DNA of 64,000 bases from an uncultured Alphaproteobacteria bacterium. Its GTDB lineage: Bacteria; Pseudomonadota; Alphaproteobacteria; HIMB59; GCA-002718135. The stretch covers positions 235,127-299,126 of the forward strand of contig CACMJS010000001.1 in assembly GCA_902614085.1 (NCBI GenBank), given 5' to 3'. Both the position numbers and the translations under genes were made by a program. Positions 56,064 through 64,000 of this stretch are shown here, piece by piece; the first letter of the stretch is position 1; each line of letters starts with the position of its first letter. Below the pieces are notes generated by a model. That model was not told the origin of the DNA and made no database searches. It was given only the letters and a program-made list of their open reading frames with translations.

Positions 56064-56939
56064 TTATATTTTAATTTTACCTATTAGCTTGCGAACGTTT
56101 TTAACAAAGCTTCTATCCCATAAGTAAACATTTAATAACGAATAATATAATTGATAAATTGGCTCATATTCTAAATAATTTTTATCAATACTTATATAAT
56201 CATTGTATCTATCTAAAAAATTTTTATCAATAAAACGTGGATCAAACCATCTCAAGTAAGACACTTCTAATTCATTATGACCAAAAAAAGATCCTGGATC
56301 AATAAATCCTGAAAATTTTTTATTTTTAAAAAGTATATTTCCTTCCCATAAGTCACCATGTAATAATGATGGTTTTGGATTATTGGGAATAAAATTATTC
56401 AGATTTTTTAACAACAAATCAATTTTAGTATTAATAGCACTATCCATTGGTTGTTTTTTATTAATTAAATTAAATATAAAATATAATCTTTTATCTCTGT
56501 AGAACTCTATCCAATTTTTTGAATAAGAATTTATTTGTCTTAATCCTCCAATTTGAGTATCAAAATCAAAACCATAATTTATGCTATTTTTAGAATGAAG
56601 AGAAATTATTGCCTCTAATAAATCATCATTAATTTTATTTGGTTGATTATTATTATTGTCAATAAATGACATTATAACGAGATAATCATTGTAACTAATA
56701 ATTCTTGGGAAAAAATTGAAATTATTATTATTATAATAAATAAGATTATCAATTTCAGATTTTATTGCATTAAATTCATATTTTTTTTTATAGTAGTACT
56801 TAACAATAAATTTTTTATTATCTTCATTAACAATTTTTAAGCAATTAATGCCAAAAGAGTCTGATAATAACTTGCTATCTATAATTTTTTTATTATTTAA
56901 AAGTTTTTCAATTTCTATAATGATACTTTTTTCAATCAT
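56064..56939 (-). CDS. Fructosamine-kinase-like / phosphotransferase family protein
   Basis: A 291-residue small-molecule kinase fold. The catalytic loop LLHGDLWEGNILF and the metal-binding FIDPGSFFGHNELEVSYL fit the fructosamine-3-kinase family (relative of aminoglycoside phosphotransferases). Family members phosphorylate sugar adducts on protein amino groups, which repairs glycation; substrate here is inferred. The DPG in place of DFG is normal for the family. It converges on the second aldo-keto reductase with 4 nt between stops. Confidence 0.83.
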   Translation of the reverse strand: MIEKSIIIEIEKLLNNKKIIDSKLLSDSFGINCLKIVNEDNKKFIVKYYYKKKYEFNAIKSEIDNLIYYNNNNFNFFPRIISYNDYLVIMSFIDNNNNQPNKINDDLLEAIISLHSKNSINYGFDFDTQIGGLRQINSYSKNWIEFYRDKRLYFIFNLINKKQPMDSAINTKIDLLLKNLNNFIPNNPKPSLLHGDLWEGNILFKNKKFSGFIDPGSFFGHNELEVSYLRWFDPRFIDKNFLDRYNDYISIDKNYLEYEPIYQLYYSLLNVYLWDRSFVKNVRKLIGKIKI

Positions 56940-56944
56940 ACAAA

Positions 56945-57376
56945 ATGTCCAAAAAAATTAATTTTCAGTTTCTAATTTCATATTTCGGATTAATACCATA
57001 TGTTTTAACTTTTTTAGATAAATACTATTTTTTAGTAGTTGATGAAGAAGACCTACTTAATTTTGTTACTTACTATAGTCTAATTATAATTGTTTTTATT
57101 GGATCAATAAACTGGAATTTAAAAAATAATCCGCCCACTCATATTGTAATATACGGTTTTTTGCCTAGCTTATTTGCTGTTATAATTATTATATTAAGTC
57201 TTCTTAAGATTAATATTTTAATAATTTTTATTTTAATAATTTTACTTTTGTTAACTCAGTTATTTTTTGACTATATTATATTATTTTCAAACGACACAAA
57301 TAAACAGGCATTTTACTATCTAAGGCTACCTTTAACGATTTTGATTATCCTATTTTTATTTCTTATTTCATTGTAA
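56945..57376 (+). CDS. DUF3429-type membrane protein
   Basis: A 143-residue protein with five hydrophobic segments and almost no soluble part. LISYFGLIPYVLTFL and the GSINWNLKNN loop match DUF3429 proteins, which have no known function. It is divergent from the fructosamine-kinase-like gene (5 nt between starts), so their control regions must overlap into coding sequence. Its 3' end overlaps the convergent asparaginase gene by 14 nt. Confidence 0.75.
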   Translation: MSKKINFQFLISYFGLIPYVLTFLDKYYFLVVDEEDLLNFVTYYSLIIIVFIGSINWNLKNNPPTHIVIYGFLPSLFAVIIIILSLLKINILIIFILIILLLLTQLFFDYIILFSNDTNKQAFYYLRLPLTILIILFLFLISL

Positions 57377-58358
57377 GGCTGATACAGCCAATATTTCTAC
57401 CTGAATGATTTTTTAACTCAAACTTTTCTTTTTTTTCTAAATTTTTTAATTCTACTTCACTCATAACTTTTAATTTTTTAAAAATATTTAGTATAGCAAT
57501 TGGAATAGCTCTTTCATTTCCATCTGTAATTTTAATTATCCCGCTAATTTCCTTTTGGAAATCAACAAATAAAAAAACACCCTCAGCCCCACTTTTACAA
57601 AATATTTTTCCTTTTGAAGCTTTCATTACTTTTGTATCAAAACTCACAGTTCCTCCAATAAATTCAGGATTTATTAAAATTGAATTAACCAAAGTTCTTA
57701 CTTGATCAGTATACTCATAATTATTTTTATAACTCTTAATCAAATTATTTAATGCTCTTGATATAGATTTAATTTTAAATGAATATTGTGGTGCACTACA
57801 ACCATCTAGGGAGAAATTTTTCTTTGATAATTTGCTTTCTGTAAATTTATTAAAAATTTTTCTAATGTTTTTTTGATGTGCATGATTATAATCAAGATAG
57901 TTTGTAATGCTCTGATTATTGACTAAACAGCTTGTTAACATACCTAAATGTTTGCCTGCACAATTGTTATGTAGTTCATTGAATTTTTTCCTAGAATATA
58001 TTATTTTTTCAGAGGCGTTTCTATCTAATGGCGCATGAATACCACATTGTAAATTTTTTGTTTTTAAGTTTATTTTTGAAATCCATTTTTTTAACTCTTT
58101 TATATGAAATTTTTCTCCTTTGTGTGAAGCACAAGCTAAAGCTATATGTTTAGTATTTAATTTATAATTTTTGATTGCATTTGACATAGCAAAAGGAATA
58201 GCTTGAAATATTTTGATTGATGATCGAGGGAAAAAATATTCGTTATCATCATTTGTAGATAATAAAACTTTACCATCAACATTTGTTACTAAAGCTTTAA
58301 CTTGATGAGAGCTTTCAACTCTTTTACCTCTAATAAAATCTACGTGAATTTTGGACAC
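57363..58358 (-). CDS. L-asparaginase (AnsA/RHE-type, PF06089 family)
   Basis: A 331-residue asparaginase of the family separate from E. coli AnsA/AnsB. ACASHKGEKFHI, the conserved LHNNCAGKHLGML with its catalytic-site cysteine, and SLDGCSAPQYSF are in the usual order. It hydrolyses asparagine to aspartate and ammonia. The start is consistent with SSHQVKALVTNVDG near residue 17. Upstream, the ChrR-like gene ends 24 nt away on the same strand. Confidence 0.87.
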   Translation of the reverse strand: MSKIHVDFIRGKRVESSHQVKALVTNVDGKVLLSTNDDNEYFFPRSSIKIFQAIPFAMSNAIKNYKLNTKHIALACASHKGEKFHIKELKKWISKINLKTKNLQCGIHAPLDRNASEKIIYSRKKFNELHNNCAGKHLGMLTSCLVNNQSITNYLDYNHAHQKNIRKIFNKFTESKLSKKNFSLDGCSAPQYSFKIKSISRALNNLIKSYKNNYEYTDQVRTLVNSILINPEFIGGTVSFDTKVMKASKGKIFCKSGAEGVFLFVDFQKEISGIIKITDGNERAIPIAILNIFKKLKVMSEVELKNLEKKEKFELKNHSGRNIGCISLTMK

Positions 58359-58382
58359 GTATGAAGTTATACAATAATGTAT

Positions 58383-59012
58383 TTATTTTTGCTTAAAAAA
58401 AGATTTAATAAATGTAAATAAATTTAAGAAAGATCCATACCTACCAAAGAATATCACATCTTTTTCAGTGATACTCAAACAGACACAGCCTGTGTCTTTA
58501 GATGCTATTGGAGTATGTTTTATTTTTTGATCATTTATCTGAATATCTCCTTTAGAGTATTGACCATATTCATCGCAGAAACTACCATCTAGGACTAATA
58601 TATACTCTTTTCCAGCATGGGAGTGCATGGGTACGGAAACTCCTGGGTCCATTTTTATTAATTTCAATTCGTCTACATCATCGATAGATGCTGTATACTC
58701 TTTGAAACCCTTATAAACTTGGTTCCAATTTAAATTATTTAGGTTGCCAAAAAAACTAGTTACTGGATCTTTAAGATTTGATGCAGATTTAAAATTTTCA
58801 TTATTCATACAGTCTGTATATTTCAAATTTTTAGGATGAATGTTTTCGTTATCCATTAAGCTTTCACCCAACATATTTTCAAATGTACTACTAATTTTAG
58901 AGGCATCTGAGTTTAATTCTAAATATGTTGAAGCAAATAGCGACTTTGCTGGTCCTAATATTCCAGAAGCAAAATCAAATATTAGCTGGTTTTTTACTAC
59001 TGTTCCGTTCAT
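58383..59012 (-). CDS. ChrR-like anti-sigma factor with degenerate zinc-binding domain
   Basis: A 209-residue protein. The C-terminal cupin keeps the ChrR metal set in VPMHSHAGKEY and KHTP (H130, H132, E136, H166), at a constant offset of 11 from the R. sphaeroides positions as I recall them. The N-terminal anti-sigma domain aligns well (FDFASGILG, SLFAST) but the four zinc ligands of ChrR are replaced by V5, Y30, N34 and A37. It overlaps the ECF sigma gene by 4 nt, the normal arrangement. It may still bind the sigma factor in a zinc-free way, or have lost that role. Confidence 0.8.
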   Translation of the reverse strand: MNGTVVKNQLIFDFASGILGPAKSLFASTYLELNSDASKISSTFENMLGESLMDNENIHPKNLKYTDCMNNENFKSASNLKDPVTSFFGNLNNLNWNQVYKGFKEYTASIDDVDELKLIKMDPGVSVPMHSHAGKEYILVLDGSFCDEYGQYSKGDIQINDQKIKHTPIASKDTGCVCLSITEKDVIFFGRYGSFLNLFTFIKSFFKQK

Positions 59013-59545
59013 CTTAAAAATTCCTGCATTTTCAATAAAATATGCCTTATTCTTGATTTAACTGTCCCTAATGGAATTTCAAGCTCATCTGCAATTTTTT
59101 TATGACTTTTGTTTTCAAAAAAGTTCATTTTTATCATTATTTTTTGCTGTTCATCGAGCTCATTATTTATTCTTTCTATTTGTTTTTTTGCTTCATTTTC
59201 TCCAATGAGGTCAATTTCTCTATCTAGGTACAAAAATTCTCTTATATCTTCTTCCTTAAAGTTTATTTTTGAATTTTTCCTTAAAAAGTCTATTTTTTTG
59301 TTTCTCGCAATAGTAAATATCCATGTTGAAAGTGCTGATTTTGTTGAATCATATAGGTTTGATTTTACCCAAACAGTACTTAAGACCTCTTGTGTAAGAT
59401 CTTCAGAGCTTTCAAACTTAATCCTATTTTGAATAAAATAGGCGTTAACTTTAGGGGCAAAAAAATCAAAAATTTGTGAAAAAGCCATTTCGTCGCGGTC
59501 TTTTTGAATCCGTTTCATCAAGTCATTTAAGTTTGATTTTTGCAT
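59009..59545 (-). CDS. ECF RNA polymerase sigma factor (RpoE/ECF11-like)
   Basis: A 178-residue sigma factor with region 2 (ESSEDLTQEVLSTVWVKS, then STWIFTIARNKKIDFLRK) and region 4 (DEQQKIMIKMNFF, SHKKIADELEIPLGTVKSR). Its ChrR-like partner directly downstream points to the group that answers singlet oxygen and related photooxidative stress in alphaproteobacteria. I cannot see a clear autoregulatory TGATC-type promoter upstream. The stress link fits an organism making carotenoids and retinal, but the targets are unknown. Confidence 0.9.
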   Translation of the reverse strand: MQKSNLNDLMKRIQKDRDEMAFSQIFDFFAPKVNAYFIQNRIKFESSEDLTQEVLSTVWVKSNLYDSTKSALSTWIFTIARNKKIDFLRKNSKINFKEEDIREFLYLDREIDLIGENEAKKQIERINNELDEQQKIMIKMNFFENKSHKKIADELEIPLGTVKSRIRHILLKMQEFLR

Positions 59546-59614
59546 AATTTAAAAAGACTCTAACATTAACTAAACACTCTTAACTAATTGCATAAGATAT
59601 ACTAAAAGAAGAAA

Positions 59615-60088
59615 TTGATGAAAATTATTCTTAAGTTTTTAATAGCGCTATATGTAGCACTGCCCAGTACTTTAATGGCGCTAGAAGTTGGTAAATGGTC
59701 TTTTGAGAAAGCTGATGAGTATTGTTATATTGGCAGTTTAGCAACAGAGACAGATTTACCCAGTGATAAGAAGAGAGGAAACTTCTACGTTTTGGTATAT
59801 AAAAACATTGGCAACCCAGAAACCGTAGTACAGGTAGAAGCAGGTTATAATTATAAAGTTCCATCTGATATAATTGTAAATATTGATAATGGAGAATACA
59901 AGTTTTATACAACTGAAGATGTGCCTACTGCCGCTTGGACAGAAGAAGATAATAAAGTGATTTTTGCAATGAAAAAAGGACTTAAGCTTATAGTTAGCGG
60001 TGAATCTTCTAGAGGCACTATAACAAATGACACATACACACTCAATGGATTTACTGCAGCTTATAATAAATTAACTGAAGAGTGTTAA
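59615..60088 (+). CDS. IalB-like periplasmic protein
   Basis: A 157-residue exported protein: hydrophobic signal of about 22 residues ending near LMA, then a beta-rich domain with GKWSFEKADEYCYIG, VVQVEAGYNYKVPSD, and a C-terminal TYTLNGFTAAYNKL, resembling the invasion-associated locus B family. Two cysteines (residue ~37 and the last residue) may form a disulphide. The family is widespread in free-living alphaproteobacteria and its role is unknown. argG starts immediately at the next base. Confidence 0.65.
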   Translation: MMKIILKFLIALYVALPSTLMALEVGKWSFEKADEYCYIGSLATETDLPSDKKRGNFYVLVYKNIGNPETVVQVEAGYNYKVPSDIIVNIDNGEYKFYTTEDVPTAAWTEEDNKVIFAMKKGLKLIVSGESSRGTITNDTYTLNGFTAAYNKLTEEC

Positions 60089-61282
60089 ATGCCTAAAAAA
60101 ATTGTTTTAGCATATTCTGGCGGATTAGATACTAGTGTAATTCTTAAGTGGCTTCAAAATAAATATGAATGCCCAGTAGTTACATTCACAGCAGATATAG
60201 GTCAAGGAGATGAGCTTTCACCAATTGAGGCTAAAGCTAAAAATTTAGGTGTAGAAGAAATATTCATTGAAGATTTACAAGAAGAATTCGTTAGGGATTA
60301 TGTTTTTCCAATGTTCAGGGCAAATACTCTTTACGAAGGAACATATTTATTGGGTACAGCTATAGCCAGACCATTGATAGCAAAAAGACAAATTGAAATA
60401 GCAAAAATTGTTGGAGCTGATGCTGTAGCTCATGGCGCTACCGGTAAAGGTAATGATCAAGTCAGATTTGAATTAGGTTATTATGCAAATAATCCTAAAA
60501 TTGAAGTAATAGCACCTTGGAGAGATTGGGAGTTTAAAAGTAGAAAAGATCTAATTGAATATGCAGAAAAAAATCAGATCACGGTTCCAAAAGATAAGAT
60601 GGGCGAACCTCCATTCAGTACAGATGCAAATCTTTTACATACATCTTCTGAAGGAAAACTTCTTGAAGATCCTTGGGTAGAACCTCCTGAGTATGTTTTT
60701 TCAAGAACAAATAATATTGAAAATTCACCAGATCAAGCTGAAACACTAATAATCGGTTTTAAAAATGGTGATCCAATTTCAATTAACGAAAAAAAGTTAA
60801 AACCACATGAGATGTTATCAAGACTAAATTCAATAGCTGGTAAGAATGCTGTTGGAAGAATTGATCTTGTTGAAAATAGATTTGTTGGAATGAAATCAAG
60901 AGGAATCTATGAAACCCCAGGTGGCACTATTTTATTAAAGGCCAGAAGAGCAATTGAAAGCATAACACTAGATAAGGGTGAAGCTCATCTTAAGGATGAA
61001 ATTATGCCTAAATATGCTGAGTTAATTTATAATGGTTTTTGGTTTTCATCTGAAAGAATAGCGATTCAAAACCTAATTGATTCTACTCAAAGTAAAGTAA
61101 ATGGAGAAGTTAAAATCAAAATTTTTAAAGGTAATGTAATAATTTTAGGAAGAAGATCTGAAAAAAATAGTCTTTATGATAATTCGCTAGTTTCTTTTGA
61201 CGAGGTTGGTGATTACAATCAAAAAGATGCAGAAGGATTTATAAAAATTAACTCACTAAGACTAAAAAAAAACAATAAATAG
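60089..61282 (+). CDS. argG: Argininosuccinate synthase
   Basis: A 397-residue enzyme that joins citrulline and aspartate using ATP in arginine synthesis. The P-loop [15 protein letters not shown] is at residues 8-22, and [13 protein letters not shown] and [14 protein letters not shown] follow. Full length. It starts directly after the IalB-like stop, and the GT9-like gene starts two codons after its stop in the same reading frame. Confidence 0.97.
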   Translation: MPKKIVLAYSGGLDTSVILKWLQNKYECPVVTFTADIGQGDELSPIEAKAKNLGVEEIFIEDLQEEFVRDYVFPMFRANTLYEGTYLLGTAIARPLIAKRQIEIAKIVGADAVAHGATGKGNDQVRFELGYYANNPKIEVIAPWRDWEFKSRKDLIEYAEKNQITVPKDKMGEPPFSTDANLLHTSSEGKLLEDPWVEPPEYVFSRTNNIENSPDQAETLIIGFKNGDPISINEKKLKPHEMLSRLNSIAGKNAVGRIDLVENRFVGMKSRGIYETPGGTILLKARRAIESITLDKGEAHLKDEIMPKYAELIYNGFWFSSERIAIQNLIDSTQSKVNGEVKIKIFKGNVIILGRRSEKNSLYDNSLVSFDEVGDYNQKDAEGFIKINSLRLKKNNK

Positions 61283-61285
61283 TTT

Positions 61286-62137
61286 ATGGGTTATGGTGAC
61301 GATTTATTAGTAACCGCTTTAGCTTCAAAAATTAAAAAACAATTTCCTAATCGTCAAATTGTAATTGGTAGTGCAGAAAAAAAACGTGCATATCATTCAA
61401 TTATTTATGATAATAACCCCAACATATCAGATTGTAGGAGACTTGATAATTCTAAACCAATTCATGTTATTAATTATCATGTTGGAAATAGGCCATATAT
61501 TGATTACGAAAAAAGTACTAGATCAAAATACATTTGGAAAAAATTTAAACCTGAGCCTGGGCAGATTTTTTTTACAAAAGAAGAAAAAAATGAAGCCAAA
61601 AAAATTATTTCTCATGCTAACAAGTATTGGCAGGATCATCATCATACAAAACATAAAGGTATAATATTTCTAGAAGCATCTTCTACAAAATTAAATGATA
61701 AACAATTTGGCATTAAGCAAAAAAACAAAGATTGGGGGTACAATAATTGGAAAGAGTTAATAAATAAAATTAAAGAAGATTTTCTAATAATTCAATCAAT
61801 ACATAAAGAAAGTAAAAAAATTCCTGGAGTTTTTTCACCGGACAATATTGATTTTAGATTAGCCTGTGCGATCCTAAATGAATCAGATCTGTATGTAGGT
61901 CCAGAGGGAGGTTTTGGTCATGTAGCTGCTGCATTAAACAAAAAGGCAGTATTATATTTTGGAGGTTGGATTTCTCCAGATGTTATAGGTTATGACTTTC
62001 ACGAAAATTTATACTACGAAAATAAATTATCTCCTTGTGGAGAATATAACACATTATGCAAACATTGTGAGGAAGCTAGAAAAGCAATATCTGTTAATGT
62101 CTTTTTGAAACATATTTATAAAGTTACTTCTGATTAA
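61286..62137 (+). CDS. GT9-like glycosyltransferase (heptosyltransferase family)
   Basis: A 283-residue protein. MGYGDDLLVTALASKIKK is the GxGD helix start of GT9 enzymes, and the C-terminal segment DLYVGPEGGFGHVAAALNKKAVLYFG holds the conserved nucleotide-sugar loop. GT9 enzymes usually have a beta strand before the GxGD loop; here the ATG falls directly on it, so the N-terminus is short. The frame continues the argG frame after its TAG stop. Late cysteines (CGEYNTLCKHC) may bind metal. Substrate unknown. Confidence 0.75.
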   Translation: MGYGDDLLVTALASKIKKQFPNRQIVIGSAEKKRAYHSIIYDNNPNISDCRRLDNSKPIHVINYHVGNRPYIDYEKSTRSKYIWKKFKPEPGQIFFTKEEKNEAKKIISHANKYWQDHHHTKHKGIIFLEASSTKLNDKQFGIKQKNKDWGYNNWKELINKIKEDFLIIQSIHKESKKIPGVFSPDNIDFRLACAILNESDLYVGPEGGFGHVAAALNKKAVLYFGGWISPDVIGYDFHENLYYENKLSPCGEYNTLCKHCEEARKAISVNVFLKHIYKVTSD

Positions 62138-63011
62138 CACTAAGTTTTGTTTTACACGAAATAGTAGTATTTCTTAAAAGACAAGCAATAGTCATTGGAC
62201 CAACACCTCCTGGAACTGGAGAAATAGCAGATGCCCTTTTCTCAACTTCATCGTATAATACATCTCCAACTAATTTATAATTATCTTCATTTAGCTGAAC
62301 TCTATTTATACCTACATCAATTACAATTGCTCCTTCTTTTACCCAATCCTTATTAACATACTCAGGTTTACCGATAGCAGCCACTAATATATCTGCATTT
62401 CTACAAATATTTTTTATATTAACGGTTCTAGAATGTACTATTGTAACTGTACAAGATTCTTTTAACAATAACTGAGCCATTGGTTTACCAACAATATTTG
62501 ATCTTCCAATTACAACAGCATTTTTGCCAACTAAATCAATGTTTAATTCCTTTAACATTAACAGACATCCATAAGGTGTGCATGGTATGAGTAAGTTTTC
62601 ATCATTTTTTTGGCTTATAGAAAGTTTACCAACATTTATTGGATGAAAGCCATCTGCATCTTTTGCAGAAGATATACTATCTAAAACCTCTTGTTCATTA
62701 AATGATTTAGGTAATGGAAGCTGTACAAGAATTCCATCAACATCACTATTCTTGTTTAGTTTATCAATTAAGTCCAACAGTTCCTTTTGACTTGTATTAT
62801 TTTCAAGATGATAATCAAATACACGTATACCTACTTCTTTTGCAGCTTTTGTTTTAGCTTTTACATACACACTGCTTGCTGCAACATTTCCTACTTGGAT
62901 AACAGCTAATCCTGGAACAAGTTCAAATTTTTCTTTAATATTTTCAATTTCAATTTTTAAAGTATTTTTCAATCTTTGTGCTATTTTTTTTCCATCTATA
63001 ATTTTATTCAT
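62124..63011 (-). CDS. folD: Methylenetetrahydrofolate dehydrogenase/cyclohydrolase FolD
   Basis: A 295-residue bifunctional enzyme that interconverts 5,10-methylene-THF and 10-formyl-THF, the donor used by the AICAR transformylase in this window. SVYVKAKTKAAKEVGI with the catalytic lysine, VDGILVQLPLP, and GRSNIVGKPMAQLLL (NADP binding) are all present. It starts 1 nt from the YggT gene end and overlaps the GT9-like gene by 14 nt at its 3' end. Confidence 0.97.
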   Translation of the reverse strand: MNKIIDGKKIAQRLKNTLKIEIENIKEKFELVPGLAVIQVGNVAASSVYVKAKTKAAKEVGIRVFDYHLENNTSQKELLDLIDKLNKNSDVDGILVQLPLPKSFNEQEVLDSISSAKDADGFHPINVGKLSISQKNDENLLIPCTPYGCLLMLKELNIDLVGKNAVVIGRSNIVGKPMAQLLLKESCTVTIVHSRTVNIKNICRNADILVAAIGKPEYVNKDWVKEGAIVIDVGINRVQLNEDNYKLVGDVLYDEVEKRASAISPVPGGVGPMTIACLLRNTTISCKTKLSVNQK

Positions 63012-63295
63012 TAATATCTAGGCCAATATTCGATTAATAAACTTTTCAAAAACCATAAACTTAGATAGACAACTATTGGAGATAAATCAATTGCACCAAA
63101 AGTAGGTAAGTATCTTCTTACAAAATTTAAACTTGGCTCACATAATCGGTATAATGCATCAAGGATACTATAAACAAATCTATTACCAGTATTAATTATA
63201 TTAAAGCTTACAAGCCAAGTTAAAATTATATAAATTATGAGAACAAACTGAAATAAGTTTATAATTTGAATAATTAAATACAAAAGGGAATTCAT
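63011..63295 (-). CDS. YggT-family membrane protein
   Basis: A 94-residue protein with two hydrophobic segments (about residues 7-30 and 70-88) and the family's LCEPSLNFVRRYLPTFGAIDLSPI (read in two halves) between them. YggT proteins are linked to osmotic or division functions, but the mechanism is not known. It overlaps folD by one base on the same strand. Confidence 0.9.
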   Translation of the reverse strand: MNSLLYLIIQIINLFQFVLIIYIILTWLVSFNIINTGNRFVYSILDALYRLCEPSLNFVRRYLPTFGAIDLSPIVVYLSLWFLKSLLIEYWPRY

Positions 63296-63344
63296 TATAA
63301 ATTTTTATTTAATATCTACTATGCATTATGGTTGTAATTTAATC

Positions 63345-63374
63345 AAAAAAAAAGCGGTCTTTAAGACCGCTTTT
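63345..63374 (-). terminator. Rho-independent terminator of the amino-acid-binding protein gene
   Basis: AAAAGCGGTCTT (63350-63361) and AAGACCGCTTTT (63363-63374) form a strong stem-loop followed on the minus strand by a long T run (63345-63353 in plus coordinates are A). It lies 18 nt after the stop of the binding-protein gene. Confidence 0.92.
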
Positions 63375-63392
63375 ATTGAAACAAAATTTGAT

Positions 63393-64000
63393 TTACATTG
63401 AGATATCTCTACCAAACCACTCTTTAGTTATTTCAGCAGTAGTTCCATCTTTAGACATTTCTGCAATTGCAGCATTCCACATCTCTAAGATATCTGTATC
63501 TTCTTTTCTAATTGCTCCACCAACACCATCACCAAAGACTCCGCCAGAAAAAGTTGGACCAGTAAATGCAACATCAACACCACCATCAGATTCCATAAAA
63601 TCAATAATTGATCCGACGTCAGCTAGAACAGCATCACATCTTCCTGCAGCTAAATCCAAATTATGATCATCAACCGCTTGATATAGTTTAACATCGACTG
63701 CACCAGACATGTGTTTTTCTAAAAAGTTTTGGTGAATTGTTGAAGATTGAACACAGACAGTTTTACCATCCATTGCAGCAATTAACTGACCTATTGCAGC
63801 TTGTTCTTTTCCGCCTGCATTATTAAGATTAACTTTAGCCATACCTGCAATATTTAAATTTGCTAAACCACTATTTTTTAAAACAGCAAATCTAGCACCA
63901 TCAGTCATGTATCCAGTAGTAAAATTAACTTTTTCTTTTCTTTCTTCAGTAATAGACATTCCAGCAATAATAATGTCGTATTTACCTTGAAGAAGAGCAG
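63393..64000 (-). CDS. Amino-acid ABC transporter substrate-binding protein (partial)
   Basis: The frame is open to the window edge: codons before the internal ATG at 63959 read ALLQGKYDIIIAG, so the gene continues beyond the window and its signal peptide is not seen. The visible ~201 codons are the second half of an SBP_bac_3 domain, with MSITEERKEKVNFT, CDAVLADVGSI and a C-terminal TAEITKEWFGRDISM. It would capture polar amino acids in the periplasm; the ligand cannot be named. Two cysteines (in VCVQSS and RCDAV) may form a disulphide. Confidence 0.88.
   Translation of the reverse strand, partial: ALLQGKYDIIIAGMSITEERKEKVNFTTGYMTDGARFAVLKNSGLANLNIAGMAKVNLNNAGGKEQAAIGQLIAAMDGKTVCVQSSTIHQNFLEKHMSGAVDVKLYQAVDDHNLDLAAGRCDAVLADVGSIIDFMESDGGVDVAFTGPTFSGGVFGDGVGGAIRKEDTDILEMWNAAIAEMSKDGTTAEITKEWFGRDISM

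Noticed and set aside
59546..59614. RpoE/ChrR-type autoregulated promoter before the ECF sigma gene
   Set aside because: A TAAGA-like element can be found, but no TGATC-type -35 at the proper distance on either strand.
1..64000. CRISPR array or cas genes
   Set aside because: No regularly spaced short repeats and no Cas-like protein seen.

Overview
The window is AT-rich, densely packed bacterial DNA with many 1-25 nt gene overlaps. Gene order and content point to a marine alphaproteobacterium with a streamlined genome: mnmE-mnmG-rsmG-parA-parB facing holA-lptE-leuS-DUF3576, an ftsK-lolA pair, a tsaD/mitofilin/HemY neighbourhood, and an ECF sigma factor with a ChrR-type partner. A carotenoid/retinal operon fits the sunlit ocean. 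SAR11 or a similar low-GC lineage (for example HIMB59-like) would fit, but I cannot assign the clade from sequence reading alone.

Layout. 1-9,000: chromosome segregation and tRNA-modification block with two parS-like palindromes beside parAB, so probably near the replication origin. 9,000-10,280: a major porin with its own terminator and a palindrome-rich leader. 10,280-17,520: housekeeping genes (YggS, a degenerate receiver/winged-helix protein, LolA, FtsK, a UbiH-family hydroxylase, a LON-domain protein, thioredoxin-TPR, a prolyl-tRNA editing-domain protein). 17,575-21,823: crtI-crtB-crtY-blh, which converts GGPP to beta-carotene and then retinal. crtE and a rhodopsin gene are not in the window. 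21,878-32,420: tRNA-Gly(GCC) followed by a ~10.5 kb integrated island bounded by a 51-bp direct repeat of the tRNA 3' part. The island carries a tyrosine integrase, a complete type III restriction-modification pair, four proteins I do not recognise, and a small A-family-polymerase-like protein. 32,549-37,085: cell-surface or small-molecule modification genes (methyltransferases, 2OG-Fe(II) oxygenases, a possible glycosyltransferase) on alternating strands. 37,155-41,589: an overlapping operon rsmB - heparinase II/III-like - purH split into two genes - a possible 51-codon ORF. 41,660-53,055: thymidine kinase, acetyl-CoA synthetase, sulfotransferase, EVE protein, TsaD, mitofilin-like and HemY-like proteins, a glycosyltransferase and two tandem TPR-glycosyltransferase paralogues. 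53,116-64,000: a Bax-inhibitor-like protein, tandem Tas-like aldo-keto reductases, a fructosamine-kinase-like protein, asparaginase, ECF sigma/ChrR, an IalB-like protein, ArgG, a GT9-like protein, FolD, YggT and a truncated amino-acid-binding protein.

The most interesting items are: (1) the island protein at 23787-25079, with polymerase motifs A, B and C in a mix of DNA polymerase I and T7 RNA polymerase flavours but no exonuclease domain; (2) the island ends, with putative integrase arm sites as 11-bp-phased repeats, one of which touches the integrase ribosome-binding site; (3) purH split exactly at its domain boundary; (4) a ChrR-like anti-sigma factor that has lost all four zinc ligands of its anti-sigma domain but kept all four cupin ligands; (5) the porin leader, which is almost entirely palindromes. 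Family assignments rest on reading motifs and gene context; no search was run.
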